This document shows, piece by piece, positions 8,244 to 16,730 of a stretch of DNA of 64,000 bases (position 1 is the stretch's first letter; every line of letters starts with the position of its first letter). Source of the DNA: Pseudomonas frederiksbergensis (GTDB taxonomy: Bacteria > Pseudomonadota > Gammaproteobacteria > Pseudomonadales > Pseudomonadaceae); NCBI RefSeq assembly GCF_003732705.1, contig NZ_MOBR01000043.1, positions 124,001 to 188,000 of the forward strand. Reading direction: 5' to 3'. A program made the translations under genes and the position numbers. The notes beneath the pieces are model-generated. The model did no database searches, was not told where the DNA came from, and saw only the letters and a program-made list of their open reading frames with translations.

Positions 8244-9347
8244 TTAGGCCTCGACGATCAGCGGAATCCGGCCATTCAGGGAAGGGCGGTAGTGCCACGT
8301 CAAACCGTGCAATGCGGGATTCATCGCCAGTATCTGCGTCAATGTTGCGCTGGCGATGCTCAAGGCCAGTGTCTGCCCCGGACATTGGTGGCGGCCGCTG
8401 CCAAAGGTAAAACTGCGACGATTTGGGCGGTCCAGGATGAACGCGTCAGGGGCGTCGTTAAGCTGCGGATCGCGATTGGCCGAAGCCAGCAACACCAGGA
8501 TTGTGTCGCCAGGGTTCAAGCGAATGCCGTCGATTTCACACGCCGCGGCAACGAAGCGGCGGGTGTTCTGAACTGAAGGATCGAAGCGTTGGACTTCGGC
8601 CAGAAACGAATCAACGTTGCCCAGCAACAGCGGATCGCGAATCAACGTCACCAAAGCATTTCCAATCAACCCCGCCGTGGCTTCATAGGTCTGCGAGCAC
8701 AGCCCGATCAGGTTGGCGATCAGCCTTTCACTGTCCGAAGAAGCGAACCGCTGTTTGATGCCGTTCAACAATGAACTGTTCAAGTCCGGGTCATCCAGCA
8801 ACTCAATGAAGTAACCCCGCAACTGTTCCGCCGCCCCATGCGCTGCGTCCAATTGAGCCTGATGACTCAGGGGCGACAGGCAAGCCACAAAATCAGCGGT
8901 CAGCTCGCTGACGACTCGGGCCTGAGCCGGGGAGAACCCCAGCAACGCTGCGACCACGCACACCGGGCCGCGAAACATCGCTTTGGACAAACCCTCGGCG
9001 TCCGGGGTGATCAATCGCGCACTGACCAACGCTTTCACTTCATTCACATCAATCAACGCCAACTCCGGTTCAATCGCCGACCGAGGGCAGTGCTGCCGTT
9101 CGCCTTCATTCATGCGCATCAAGCGACCGAACACCTCGCCGGCCAAACCATCGGCAATCGCCTTGGGCACCGGTTCACCCAAAGGACGCACATGGCAATC
9201 AGGATGCCCCAACACCGCCGCCACAGCCGCGGCACTGCTGGCCACCCACAGATTCAGACCTTGATGAAAAACCAGTCCACCCTCGGCGCGTAGTTGTGCG
9301 TAATAAGGATAAGGATCGGCATGAGTCGCAGCGATGATCGGGTCCAT
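8244..9347 (-). CDS. cytochrome P450
   Basis: A 367-residue soluble bacterial P450. The heme-thiolate loop is FGSGRHQCPG with the Cys ligand, and the K-helix ExxR is EVQR followed by NTRRFV. The I-helix reads CSQTYEATAGLIGNAL, without the canonical AGxDT, so proton delivery may be unusual. I place the start at 9347 (MDPIIAATHADPYPYYAQL), with AAGG nine bases upstream; an in-frame start 35 codons earlier would overlap the divergent regulator. No ferredoxin or reductase gene is adjacent. The substrate is unknown; the divergent regulator probably controls it. Confidence 0.88.
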   Translation of the reverse strand: MDPIIAATHADPYPYYAQLRAEGGLVFHQGLNLWVASSAAAVAAVLGHPDCHVRPLGEPVPKAIADGLAGEVFGRLMRMNEGERQHCPRSAIEPELALIDVNEVKALVSARLITPDAEGLSKAMFRGPVCVVAALLGFSPAQARVVSELTADFVACLSPLSHQAQLDAAHGAAEQLRGYFIELLDDPDLNSSLLNGIKQRFASSDSERLIANLIGLCSQTYEATAGLIGNALVTLIRDPLLLGNVDSFLAEVQRFDPSVQNTRRFVAAACEIDGIRLNPGDTILVLLASANRDPQLNDAPDAFILDRPNRRSFTFGSGRHQCPGQTLALSIASATLTQILAMNPALHGLTWHYRPSLNGRIPLIVEA

Positions 9348-9429
9348 GGGTCGCAGCCTTGTTCGTGGTGGGGAAAGTGTTGCTACTATCTCCAGTCCAA
9401 CAAGGTCTTGATTCGTCCGGGAGCGAAAT

Positions 9430-10188
9430 ATGAACGTTGAACAACACGACATCGGCGTCTCTCAGGTGGCTGCCGCGATCGCGGAGCCGGCCCGGACGAA
9501 GATCCTCTGTTCGCTGATGGACGGCCACGCCCGTACCAGCACCGAGCTGGCGGCGGTTGCCGAGGTCAGCGCGTCCACCGCCAGCGCGCACCTGGCCAAA
9601 CTCAAGGAACTGGCGCTGGTGCGGTTGCACGTGCAGGGTCGCCATCGTTATTACAGCCTCGCCGACAAACGGGTGGCCCAGGCGTTGGAGGCGTTGATGG
9701 TGATCGGCCAGAACGCCGCGCCAACCTTCAACCCGCGCACGCCGGATCGCCTGCAATTTGCCCGCACTTGCTACGATCACATGGCCGGCACCCTGGCGGT
9801 GTTGCTGCATGACCGGATGATCGAGGCGGGATGGTTGCTGGAAACCGACGAGCAGGTTTATCAGTTGAGCGACAGCGGCGAGGCGTTGTTCGAAGGGCTG
9901 GGCATCGAGGTCAAGGATTTGAGCACGATGCGCCGTCGCTTCGCCTGCCCGTGCCTGGACTGGAGCATGCGCCGGCCGCATTTGGGCGGCTCGTTGGGGG
10001 CGGCGTTGTTGCAGTTGGCGATCAAGCGCAAATGGGTGACCCAGGACCTGGACAGTCGGGCATTGGCGTTGACGGCGGCGGGGCGCAAGGAGATGGGGGC
10101 GCGGTTCGAGCTGGTATTGCCGGTGGATCTTTCCTACGCCCGAAAATCCCAGACGTACTCCACCACCCGCACCGCCAGCACCAGGTAG
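9430..10188 (+). CDS. ArsR-like winged-helix regulator with C-terminal extension
   Basis: A 252-residue protein. An ArsR-type winged helix occupies residues 10-90 (EPARTKILCSLMDGHARTSTELA, then VSASTASAHLAKLKELALV). A second region (about 105-235) contains RRFACPCLDWSMRRPHLGGSLGAAL, a Cys-X-Cys motif that could be a sensory site. It is divergent from the P450 gene with an 82-bp shared control region. Its last 55 bp overlap the 3' end of a convergent membrane-protein gene. The inducer is unknown. Confidence 0.8.
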   Translation: MNVEQHDIGVSQVAAAIAEPARTKILCSLMDGHARTSTELAAVAEVSASTASAHLAKLKELALVRLHVQGRHRYYSLADKRVAQALEALMVIGQNAAPTFNPRTPDRLQFARTCYDHMAGTLAVLLHDRMIEAGWLLETDEQVYQLSDSGEALFEGLGIEVKDLSTMRRRFACPCLDWSMRRPHLGGSLGAALLQLAIKRKWVTQDLDSRALALTAAGRKEMGARFELVLPVDLSYARKSQTYSTTRTASTR

Positions 10189-10475
10189 ATCAAAAACAAA
10201 ATCACCTGGAACGCCGTGTGATACGGCAGTCGGGACAAGCGCCGCAAACCGTCGCTGACGCTGAGCAGCATCAGTAGCGCAGACACCGCAATCAGCGCCC
10301 AGCCCGCCACGTCCGAGGTGAGCAGCCCCATGTACGGATGGTGCTCGCTGTGCAGGGCATTGGTGCCCGCTGCGAACAGCAACGCGCACACCAGCAGGTT
10401 CTTGATGTTGTCGAACACCTGCGTGGTGAAATCGGTGTCCAGCAAGGCCAGATACTTTCGCCAGAGTTTACCCAT
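10134..10475 (-). CDS. small inner-membrane protein, function unknown
   Basis: A 113-residue protein starting MGKLWRKYLALLDTDFT. Three hydrophobic segments are visible: IKNLLVCALLFAAGT, VAGWALIAVSALLMLLSV and AFQVILFLIYLVLAVRVVEY. I use the ATG at 10475; a start 13 codons earlier lacks support. It converges with and overlaps the ArsR-like gene. I do not recognise the family. Confidence 0.6.
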   Translation of the reverse strand: MGKLWRKYLALLDTDFTTQVFDNIKNLLVCALLFAAGTNALHSEHHPYMGLLTSDVAGWALIAVSALLMLLSVSDGLRRLSRLPYHTAFQVILFLIYLVLAVRVVEYVWDFRA

Positions 10476-10602
10476 GGTTTTCTGACACCTGTCGATTGCG
10501 AGTGCTCGCGGCAAGTCTAGTGACGAATTGATAAGCGTGCCGATTTCATCCGGTCCGATGAGAGGTACGCTTGCACCTTGTGCCTGCCATGCTGACGCTA
10601 TA

Positions 10603-10618
10603 CTGTATATCTGAACAG
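10603..10618. promoter_or_regulatory. LexA (SOS) box
   Basis: CTGTATATCTGAACAG matches the gammaproteobacterial LexA consensus CTG-N10-CAG with the TATAT interior. It ends 16 bp before the ATG of the radical SAM gene, a normal position for SOS repression, and predicts DNA-damage induction of the two-gene unit downstream. Confidence 0.85.
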
Positions 10619-10633
10619 TATCAGGCGTTGCCC

Positions 10634-11854
10634 ATGGAACTCATCGACAAGCTCAGCATTCTCGCCGACGCGGCCAAGTACGACGCGTCTTGCGCCAGCA
10701 GTGGCGCGCCAAAGCGCAGCTCCGAGGGTAAAAGCGGGCTGGGTTCCACCGATGGCATGGGTATTTGCCACAGCTACACACCGGACGGTCGTTGTGTTTC
10801 GCTGCTGAAAATTCTGCTGACCAACTTCTGTCTTTATGACTGCCAGTATTGCGTTAACCGTCGCTCCAGCGATGTGCCCCGGGCGCGGTTTACACCTGAA
10901 GAAGTGGTCACGCTGACCCTGGATTTCTACCGGCGCAACTGCGTCAGTGGGTTGTTTCTCAGTTCCGGGATCATTCGTTCGGCGGACTACACCATGGAAC
11001 AACTGATCCGCGTGGCCAAGTTGCTGCGCGAAGACCATGAGTTCCGTGGCTATATTCACCTCAAGACCATTCCCGAAGCTGATCCAGCGTTGATCGAGGA
11101 AGCGGGGCGTTATGCAGACCGGCTAAGCGTCAATATTGAATTGCCCACCGATGCCAGCCTGCAGACCCTGGCCCCGGAGAAGCAACTAGGCTCGATCAAG
11201 CAGGCCATGCAGACGATCTACACCGGCGAGCAAACCGTACTCAACGAACCTCGTGCACCGAAATTCGCTCCGGCGGGGCAAAGCACGCAGATGATTGTTG
11301 GCGCTGATGACACCGATGACAGCACCATTCTGCACAGTGCTCAGGCGTTGTATGGCAACTACCGTTTGCGTCGGGTTTATTACTCGGCGTTCAGCCCGAT
11401 CCCCAACAGCCCGAAAAGCGTGCCGCTCGCCGCGCCGCCGCTGATGCGCGAACACCGCTTGTACCAGGCCGATTTTCTGTTGCGCAGCTACGGGTTTACC
11501 GCTGGCGAGTTGTTCAAGGGGCCGGGCCATCTGGCATTGGACATGGACCCGAAACTGGCCTGGGCGTTGGAGAATCGCGAGGTGTTTCCACTGGACCTCA
11601 ATCGCGCCGCAGCATCGTTGATCGCCCGTATTCCCGGGATTGGCCTGCGCACCACCGAGCGTCTGGTGGAACTGCGCCAGCAACGGCGTATTCGCTATGA
11701 AGACCTGGCGCGCATGCGTTGCGTGCTGGCCAAGGCCAAACCGTTTTTTATCACCAGCGATTACCACCCGCAGCAAGCGGAAGTCACCAGTCATTTGCTG
11801 TATCAGCAACTGCGTGACCGGCCGCAGCCGCAACAGATGGGGTTATGGGGATGA
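10634..11854 (+). CDS. putative DNA modification/repair radical SAM protein
   Basis: A 406-residue radical SAM enzyme. The cluster motif is CLYDCQYC (CX3CX2C) near residue 70. The C-terminal part has the helix-hairpin-helix-like segment DLNRAAASLIARIPGIGLRTTERLV, typical of DNA-binding proteins. This is the family annotated as putative DNA modification/repair radical SAM protein, usually paired with a DUF4130 protein, as here. I start at the ATG at 10634 (MELIDKLSILADAAKYDASC) because a LexA box ends 16 bp upstream and an earlier start would place that box inside the gene. The reaction is not known. Confidence 0.85.
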   Translation: MELIDKLSILADAAKYDASCASSGAPKRSSEGKSGLGSTDGMGICHSYTPDGRCVSLLKILLTNFCLYDCQYCVNRRSSDVPRARFTPEEVVTLTLDFYRRNCVSGLFLSSGIIRSADYTMEQLIRVAKLLREDHEFRGYIHLKTIPEADPALIEEAGRYADRLSVNIELPTDASLQTLAPEKQLGSIKQAMQTIYTGEQTVLNEPRAPKFAPAGQSTQMIVGADDTDDSTILHSAQALYGNYRLRRVYYSAFSPIPNSPKSVPLAAPPLMREHRLYQADFLLRSYGFTAGELFKGPGHLALDMDPKLAWALENREVFPLDLNRAAASLIARIPGIGLRTTERLVELRQQRRIRYEDLARMRCVLAKAKPFFITSDYHPQQAEVTSHLLYQQLRDRPQPQQMGLWG

Positions 11855-12702
11855 TCAACCTGGATTGCGACGAACTGTTCGATACCTGGCGCCAGCAGGC
11901 GCGGTGGCTGCTCAGCCATGAGGTCGATCCGAGTCTGGTGAGCTGGGCGTCGGAGGGTGTCCGTGACCTGTTCGCCAGCGATGATGCGCCTCCCGCCGAC
12001 AATGGCCCGTTTCAGGCGCGCATCCCGTTGGCGTTGCTAGGCACCCTTGAAAGCGCCGCACGTTATCGCGGTGATCAGCGCTGGAGTTTGCTCTATGAGG
12101 TGTTGTGGCGGGTCAGTCATGGTGACCGAACGGCAATGCTGGCCGGCGACAGGTTAGGCAGTGAGCTGCAACGTCGGATCAAGCAAGTGCAGCGCGAAGC
12201 CCATCATCTGCATGCGTTCGTGCGTTTCGTCGAGCGACCTCAAGCCACCGAAGGCCCGCAATACGTCGCTTGGCATGAACCCGCCCACGACATTTTGCAC
12301 AGCGCCAGCGAGCATTTCGTCGCCCGCATGGGCCGCCACCGCTGGTTGATCGCCACGCCTCGCGACGGGGTTTATTACGACGGACAGCAGTTGATCCACC
12401 AACGGCAGTGCCCGGTTGAATGGCAACGGCTGGCGCACGTCGACGACCCTCACGGCGATATGTGGCTGACCTACTACAGCCACATCTTCAACCCGGCGCG
12501 ATTGAACCCGAAGGTCATGCAAGGGCATTTACCGGCGCGATTCTGGAAAAACCTGCCTGAAGGGGTGTTGATTCCGGGGTTGATCACCCAGGCGCGCACG
12601 GGCAAGCAACAGGATGGGCAGGCGAGCGGGATCAAGGGAAGGGCGGGGAAGCGGATTGCGTTGGGAGATAGCGAGCGCGGTTCTGCGGTGAATACGGAGT
12701 AG
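11845..12702 (+). CDS. DUF4130 (TIGR03915-type) DNA metabolism protein, no glycosylase domain
   Basis: A 285-residue protein overlapping the end of the radical SAM gene by 10 bp, so translationally coupled. The DUF4130 core spans about residues 60-250 (QREAHHLHAFVRFVE, then EHFVARMGRHRWLIATPRDG, ending YYSHIFNPARLNPKVMQGHLP). In many pseudomonads this domain is fused to a C-terminal UdgX-like uracil-DNA glycosylase; here the protein ends soon after, with a low-complexity tail from about residue 255. The start may be the ATG at 11845 or the one two codons later. Its role is probably in a LexA-controlled damage response, mechanism unknown. Confidence 0.8.
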   Translation: MGMINLDCDELFDTWRQQARWLLSHEVDPSLVSWASEGVRDLFASDDAPPADNGPFQARIPLALLGTLESAARYRGDQRWSLLYEVLWRVSHGDRTAMLAGDRLGSELQRRIKQVQREAHHLHAFVRFVERPQATEGPQYVAWHEPAHDILHSASEHFVARMGRHRWLIATPRDGVYYDGQQLIHQRQCPVEWQRLAHVDDPHGDMWLTYYSHIFNPARLNPKVMQGHLPARFWKNLPEGVLIPGLITQARTGKQQDGQASGIKGRAGKRIALGDSERGSAVNTE

Positions 12703-12753
12703 ATGTCGACCGGGCTTAAAATGTGGGGGAACATCGTTGTATTCGGGGCGGAT

Positions 12754-12790
12754 AAAAAAGCCCCCCATTGCCAGGCAATGGGGGGCTTTT
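12754..12790. terminator. bidirectional rho-independent terminator
   Basis: A long GC-rich stem, GCCCCCCATTGCC pairing with GGCAATGGGGGGC, is flanked by an A run on the left and TTTT on the right. It lies between the convergent DUF4130 and ilvE genes and can terminate both. Confidence 0.93.
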
Positions 12791-12807
12791 GTGCAACTGG
12801 CGTCAGA

Positions 12808-13827
12808 TCAAACCTTGACGATCCAGCCCGCTGGCGCTTCGATGTCGCCGGTCTGTACACCGGTCAGCTCTTTGTAGAGCTTCTGGGTGACCGGGCCGAC
12901 TTCGGTTTCGCTGTGGAACACGTGCAGGTGGTCGTTGTAGCTGATGCCGCCGATCGGGGTGATCACGGCAGCGGTACCGCAGGCACCGGCTTCCTTGAAG
13001 TCCGACAGCTTGTCGATGAACACGTCGCCTTCGATCACTTCCAGGCCCAGACGTGTTTGTGCCAGCTCGATCAACGACAGACGGGTGATGCCCGGCAGCA
13101 CCGAAGGGGACTTCGGCGTGACGAATTTGTTGTCGTGGGTGATGCCGAAGAAGTTGGCCGAGCCGACTTCTTCGATTTTCGAGTGGGTCATCGGATCCAG
13201 GTAAATGCAGTCAGCGAAGTGCGCCTTCTTGGCCTGGGAACCTGGCATCAGGCTGGCGGCGTAGTTGCCACCGACCTTGGCCGCGCCGGTGCCTTGTGGG
13301 GCGGCGCGGTCGAAGCTGGAGATCAGGAAGTTGTGCGGGGTCAAACCGCCCTTGAAGTAGGCGCCGACCGGAATCGCGAAGATCGAGAAGATAAACTCGG
13401 GGGCGGTACGCACGCCGATGTTGTCACCTACGCCGATCACGAACGGGCGCAGGTACAGCGCGCCGCCAGTGCCGTAAGGCGGGATGAAACGCTCGTTGGC
13501 GCGAACCACGGCCTTGCAGGCTTCGATGAACTGCTCGGTTTCCACGAACGGCATCAGCAGGCGTGCGCAGCTGCGTTGCATGCGCAGGGCGTTCTGGTCG
13601 GGACGGAACAGATTGATCGAACCGTCCTTGCAACGATAGGCCTTCATGCCTTCGAAGCACTGCTGGCCATAGTGAAGGGCAGTCGAGCCTTCGCTGATGT
13701 GCAGCACGTTGTCTTCGGTCAGGGTGCCTGCGTCCCACTCGCCATTGCGCCAGTACGACAAGAAACGCTTGTCTGTCTTGATGTAGTCAAAACCCAGCTT
13801 GTCCCAATTGATGCTTTCGTTACCCAT
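12808..13827 (-). CDS. ilvE: branched-chain amino acid aminotransferase (339-residue type)
   Basis: A PLP fold-type IV aminotransferase. The Lys that binds PLP is in GAAKVGGNYAAS, and signatures such as YGQQCFEGMKAYR and EVGSANFF mark the longer bacterial/eukaryotic BCAT group. I start at MGNESINWDKLGFDY (13827), five codons inside the longest frame. It interconverts Leu, Ile and Val with their 2-oxo acids in the cytoplasm. The bkd operon next door burns those 2-oxo acids, a sensible neighbour, though a repeat element separates them and each probably has its own promoter. Confidence 0.93.
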   Translation of the reverse strand: MGNESINWDKLGFDYIKTDKRFLSYWRNGEWDAGTLTEDNVLHISEGSTALHYGQQCFEGMKAYRCKDGSINLFRPDQNALRMQRSCARLLMPFVETEQFIEACKAVVRANERFIPPYGTGGALYLRPFVIGVGDNIGVRTAPEFIFSIFAIPVGAYFKGGLTPHNFLISSFDRAAPQGTGAAKVGGNYAASLMPGSQAKKAHFADCIYLDPMTHSKIEEVGSANFFGITHDNKFVTPKSPSVLPGITRLSLIELAQTRLGLEVIEGDVFIDKLSDFKEAGACGTAAVITPIGGISYNDHLHVFHSETEVGPVTQKLYKELTGVQTGDIEAPAGWIVKV

Positions 13828-13960
13828 GACACCCTCTATCACTTAACAACCGCCGAAACGGTTCAAGGCTTCTGACGTTTTTTGGATGGGGACAACAATA
13901 CTTCATTCCGGGGTGGTTTCGCAGCCCGGAATGCGTTCCTTTGATCGTTCCCCGCGCGCT

Positions 13961-14067
13961 GATCGTTCCTACGCTCTGTGTGGGAATGACTCAACGGACG
14001 CTCCGCGTTCGCTTTTGGAACGCAGAGCGTCCCGGGCTGCATTCCCACGCGGAGCGTGGGAACGATC
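13961..14067. repeat. ~107-bp self-complementary element, copy 1 of 8
   Basis: Begins GATCGTTCCTACGCTCTG and ends GCGGAGCGTGGGAACGATC, with inner inverted arms around ACGCTCCGCG and CGCAGAGCGT. It abuts the stop codon of lpdV. A partial extra GATCGTTCCC lies just before it at 13943. Confidence 0.88.
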
Positions 14068-14069
14068 GG

Positions 14070-15452
14070 TCAGAGATGCAGCGCATGCCCCAAGGCACGC
14101 AACGCCGCTTCCTGCACCGCCTCGCCCAGCGTCGGGTGCGCGTGGATGGTGCCGGCGATGTCTTCCAGTCGGGCGCCCATCTCCAGGCTCTGGCCGAATG
14201 CGGTCGACAACTCCGAAACCCCGACACCGACCGCCTGCCAGCCAACAATCAGGTGATTGTCCCGACGCGCGACCACTCGCACGAAGCCGGTTTTCGATTC
14301 CAGGGTCATCGCCCGGCCATTGGCCGCGAACGGGAAGCTGGAGACGATGCAATCCAGACCGGCAGCTTCGGCCTCAATCGGCGTCTTGCCGACCACCACC
14401 AATTCCGGGTCGGTGAAGCATACGGCAGCGATGGCGGTCGGGTTGAATTCGCGGGTTTTACCGCTGATCAGCTCGGCGACCATTTCGCCCTGGGCCATGG
14501 CCCGGTGCGCCAGCATCGGTTCGCCGCTCAGGTCGCCGATGGCGTAGACGTTGCGCATGCTGGTCTGGCAGCGGTTGTCGATTTTGATCGCCGAACCGTT
14601 CATCGCCAGATTCAGCGCTTCAAGGTTCCAGCCCTGAGTGTTCGGCTTGCGACCGACGGCGACCAGTACCTGATCGGTTTCAAGATTCAGAATGTCGCCA
14701 TTCGGATCAAGCACTTGCAGCGTATTGCTAGCAGAATCAAAGCCTTGCACGCTGTGTTTCAAGTAAAGCTTCACGCCAAGATGCTTGAGCGCTTCGTGCA
14801 CCGGATGAGTCAGTTCGGCGTCGTAGGCTGGCAGGATGCGATCCTGAGCCTCGACCACGCTGACTTCGGCGCCGAGCTTGCGATAGGCAATCCCCAACTC
14901 CAGACCGATATAACCACCACCCACCACGATCAGCCGTTTAGGCACGGACTTCGGCGCCAGGGCTTCGGTGGATGAAATGATCGGCCCGCCAATCGGCAGC
15001 ATTGGCAGGTTGACGCTTTTCGAACCAGTGGCCAGCACCAGGTGCTCGCACTGGATCCGCGTGTCGCCGACTTCAACGGTCTTGCCGTCGATCACCTTGG
15101 CCCAGCCTTGAACAACCTGGATCTTGTGTTTCTTCAGCAGCGCCGAGACGCCGGTAGTCAGGCGATCAACGATGCCATCCTTCCACTCGACGCTTTTCGA
15201 GATGTCGAGGGTCGGCGCTGAAACGCTGATGCCCAACGCCGAATGCTGGCTGTGGTGTTGCGTCTGGTGAAACTGTTCGGCGACGTGAATCAGCGCCTTC
15301 GACGGAATGCAGCCGATGTTCAGGCAGGTGCCGCCCAAGGATTCGCCTTCCACCAGAATGGTCGAAATGCCCAACTGACCGGCACGGATCGCCGTCACAT
15401 AGCCGCCAGGGCCGCCGCCGATGATCAGCAGCGTGGTGTTCAAGTTTTGCAT
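14070..15452 (-). CDS. lpdV: dihydrolipoyl dehydrogenase of the branched-chain complex (E3, LPD-Val)
   Basis: A 460-residue flavoprotein disulfide reductase. FAD-binding GGGPGGYVTAIRAGQLG, redox-active disulfide GGTCLNIGCIPSK, NAD-binding VVGGGYIGLELG, and the C-terminal catalytic His-Glu in HAHPTLGEAVQEAAL are all present. It reoxidises dihydrolipoyl groups on BkdB with NAD+. It is the last gene of the bkd operon, 3 bp after bkdB. Confidence 0.95.
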   Translation of the reverse strand: MQNLNTTLLIIGGGPGGYVTAIRAGQLGISTILVEGESLGGTCLNIGCIPSKALIHVAEQFHQTQHHSQHSALGISVSAPTLDISKSVEWKDGIVDRLTTGVSALLKKHKIQVVQGWAKVIDGKTVEVGDTRIQCEHLVLATGSKSVNLPMLPIGGPIISSTEALAPKSVPKRLIVVGGGYIGLELGIAYRKLGAEVSVVEAQDRILPAYDAELTHPVHEALKHLGVKLYLKHSVQGFDSASNTLQVLDPNGDILNLETDQVLVAVGRKPNTQGWNLEALNLAMNGSAIKIDNRCQTSMRNVYAIGDLSGEPMLAHRAMAQGEMVAELISGKTREFNPTAIAAVCFTDPELVVVGKTPIEAEAAGLDCIVSSFPFAANGRAMTLESKTGFVRVVARRDNHLIVGWQAVGVGVSELSTAFGQSLEMGARLEDIAGTIHAHPTLGEAVQEAALRALGHALHL

Positions 15453-15455
15453 TGC

Positions 15456-16730
15456 TTACTCCACAAACAAGGTTGCGGGTTGTTCGAGCAGGCCACGAAT
15501 GGCCTGGATGAATTGCGCCGCGTCCATGCCATCGACCACGCGGTGATCGAAGGAGCTGGAGAGGTTCATCATCTTGCGAATCACGATCTGGCCTTTGACC
15601 ACCATCGGGCGTTCGACGATTTTGTTCACGCCGACGATCGCCACTTCCGGCAGGTTCAACACCGGCGTGCTGACGATGCCGCCCAACGCGCCGAGGCTGG
15701 TCAGGGTGATGGTCGAGCCGGACAGTTCATCGCGACTGGCCTTGCCATTGCGTGCAGCGGTGGCCAAACGCGAGATTTCCTGAGCGCTGTCCCACAAGCT
15801 GCGGGCTTCAGCGTGACGCACCACCGGCACCATCAAGCCAATATCGCTTTGGGTGGCGACGCCGACATGCACCGCGCCGAGGCGGGTGATGACCTGGGCT
15901 TCGTCGTCGTAACGGGCGTTGATCTGCGGGAAGTCGCGCAGGGCGACGACCAAGGCGCGGACCAGGAACGGCAACAAGGTCAGCTTGCCGCGGCTCGCAC
16001 CGTGTTTTTCGTTCAGGTGTGCGCGCAGTTCTTCCACGGCGGTGACGTCGATTTCCTCGACATAACTGAAGTGGGCGGCGCGCTGGGTGGAGTCCTGCAT
16101 GCGCTGGGCGATCTTGCGGCGCATGCCGATCACCGGGATTTGCTCTTCGTCGTTACGCTGGGCGTACGCGGCTATCGGTGCCGAAGCATTCGACTGACCT
16201 TCGGCCAGATAGGCATCGAGGTCTTCGTGCAACACTCGACCCGCAGGACCGGTGCCACGCACCAGACGCAGCTGGATGCCGAGGTCGAGCGCATGTTTGC
16301 GCACGGCCGGGGAGGCCAGCGGACGTTCGTCGGCCTCGCGAGCTACCATCGGGCCTTGGCAAACGGCGGCTGGACGAGACGCCGCGACCGGTTTGCTCGC
16401 AGCCACTGCTTCAACTTTAGGCGCAGCAACCGGTGCTGCCGAAACTGCAACAGCCGCAGGCTGCGCGGACTCTTTATAGTTACCCGCGCCTTCCACTTCA
16501 ATGCTGATCAGGATGCTGCCAACCGCCATCACTTCCCCCGGCACGCCGCCGAGGGAAATGACCTTGCCATGCACCGGCGAAGGAATATCGACCATCGCCT
16601 TGTCGGTCATCACATCGGCCAGTACCTGATCTTCGACGACCATGTCGCCGACCTTGACATGCCACACCGACAACTCAACTTCTGCAATGCCTTCGCCAAT
16701 GTCCGGCATTTTAATAACGTGCGTGCCCAT
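15456..16730 (-). CDS. bkdB: branched-chain 2-oxoacid dehydrogenase E2 (acyltransferase)
   Basis: A 424-residue E2. One N-terminal lipoyl domain (about residues 3-78) has the lipoyl Lys in MTDKAMVD, then an Ala/Val/Pro-rich linker (about 85-135), a peripheral-subunit-binding domain (SPAVRKHALDLGIQL) and the acyltransferase core ending in the catalytic FDHRVVDGMDAAQF. It transfers branched acyl groups from E1 to CoA. It directly abuts bkdA2 with no gap, consistent with one transcript. Confidence 0.95.
   Translation of the reverse strand: MGTHVIKMPDIGEGIAEVELSVWHVKVGDMVVEDQVLADVMTDKAMVDIPSPVHGKVISLGGVPGEVMAVGSILISIEVEGAGNYKESAQPAAVAVSAAPVAAPKVEAVAASKPVAASRPAAVCQGPMVAREADERPLASPAVRKHALDLGIQLRLVRGTGPAGRVLHEDLDAYLAEGQSNASAPIAAYAQRNDEEQIPVIGMRRKIAQRMQDSTQRAAHFSYVEEIDVTAVEELRAHLNEKHGASRGKLTLLPFLVRALVVALRDFPQINARYDDEAQVITRLGAVHVGVATQSDIGLMVPVVRHAEARSLWDSAQEISRLATAARNGKASRDELSGSTITLTSLGALGGIVSTPVLNLPEVAIVGVNKIVERPMVVKGQIVIRKMMNLSSSFDHRVVDGMDAAQFIQAIRGLLEQPATLFVE

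Noticed and set aside
12590..12702. Remnant of a uracil-DNA glycosylase domain at the end of the DUF4130 gene
   Set aside because: The tail is a low-complexity stretch without any glycosylase motif; no in-frame or shifted remnant is visible before the terminator.
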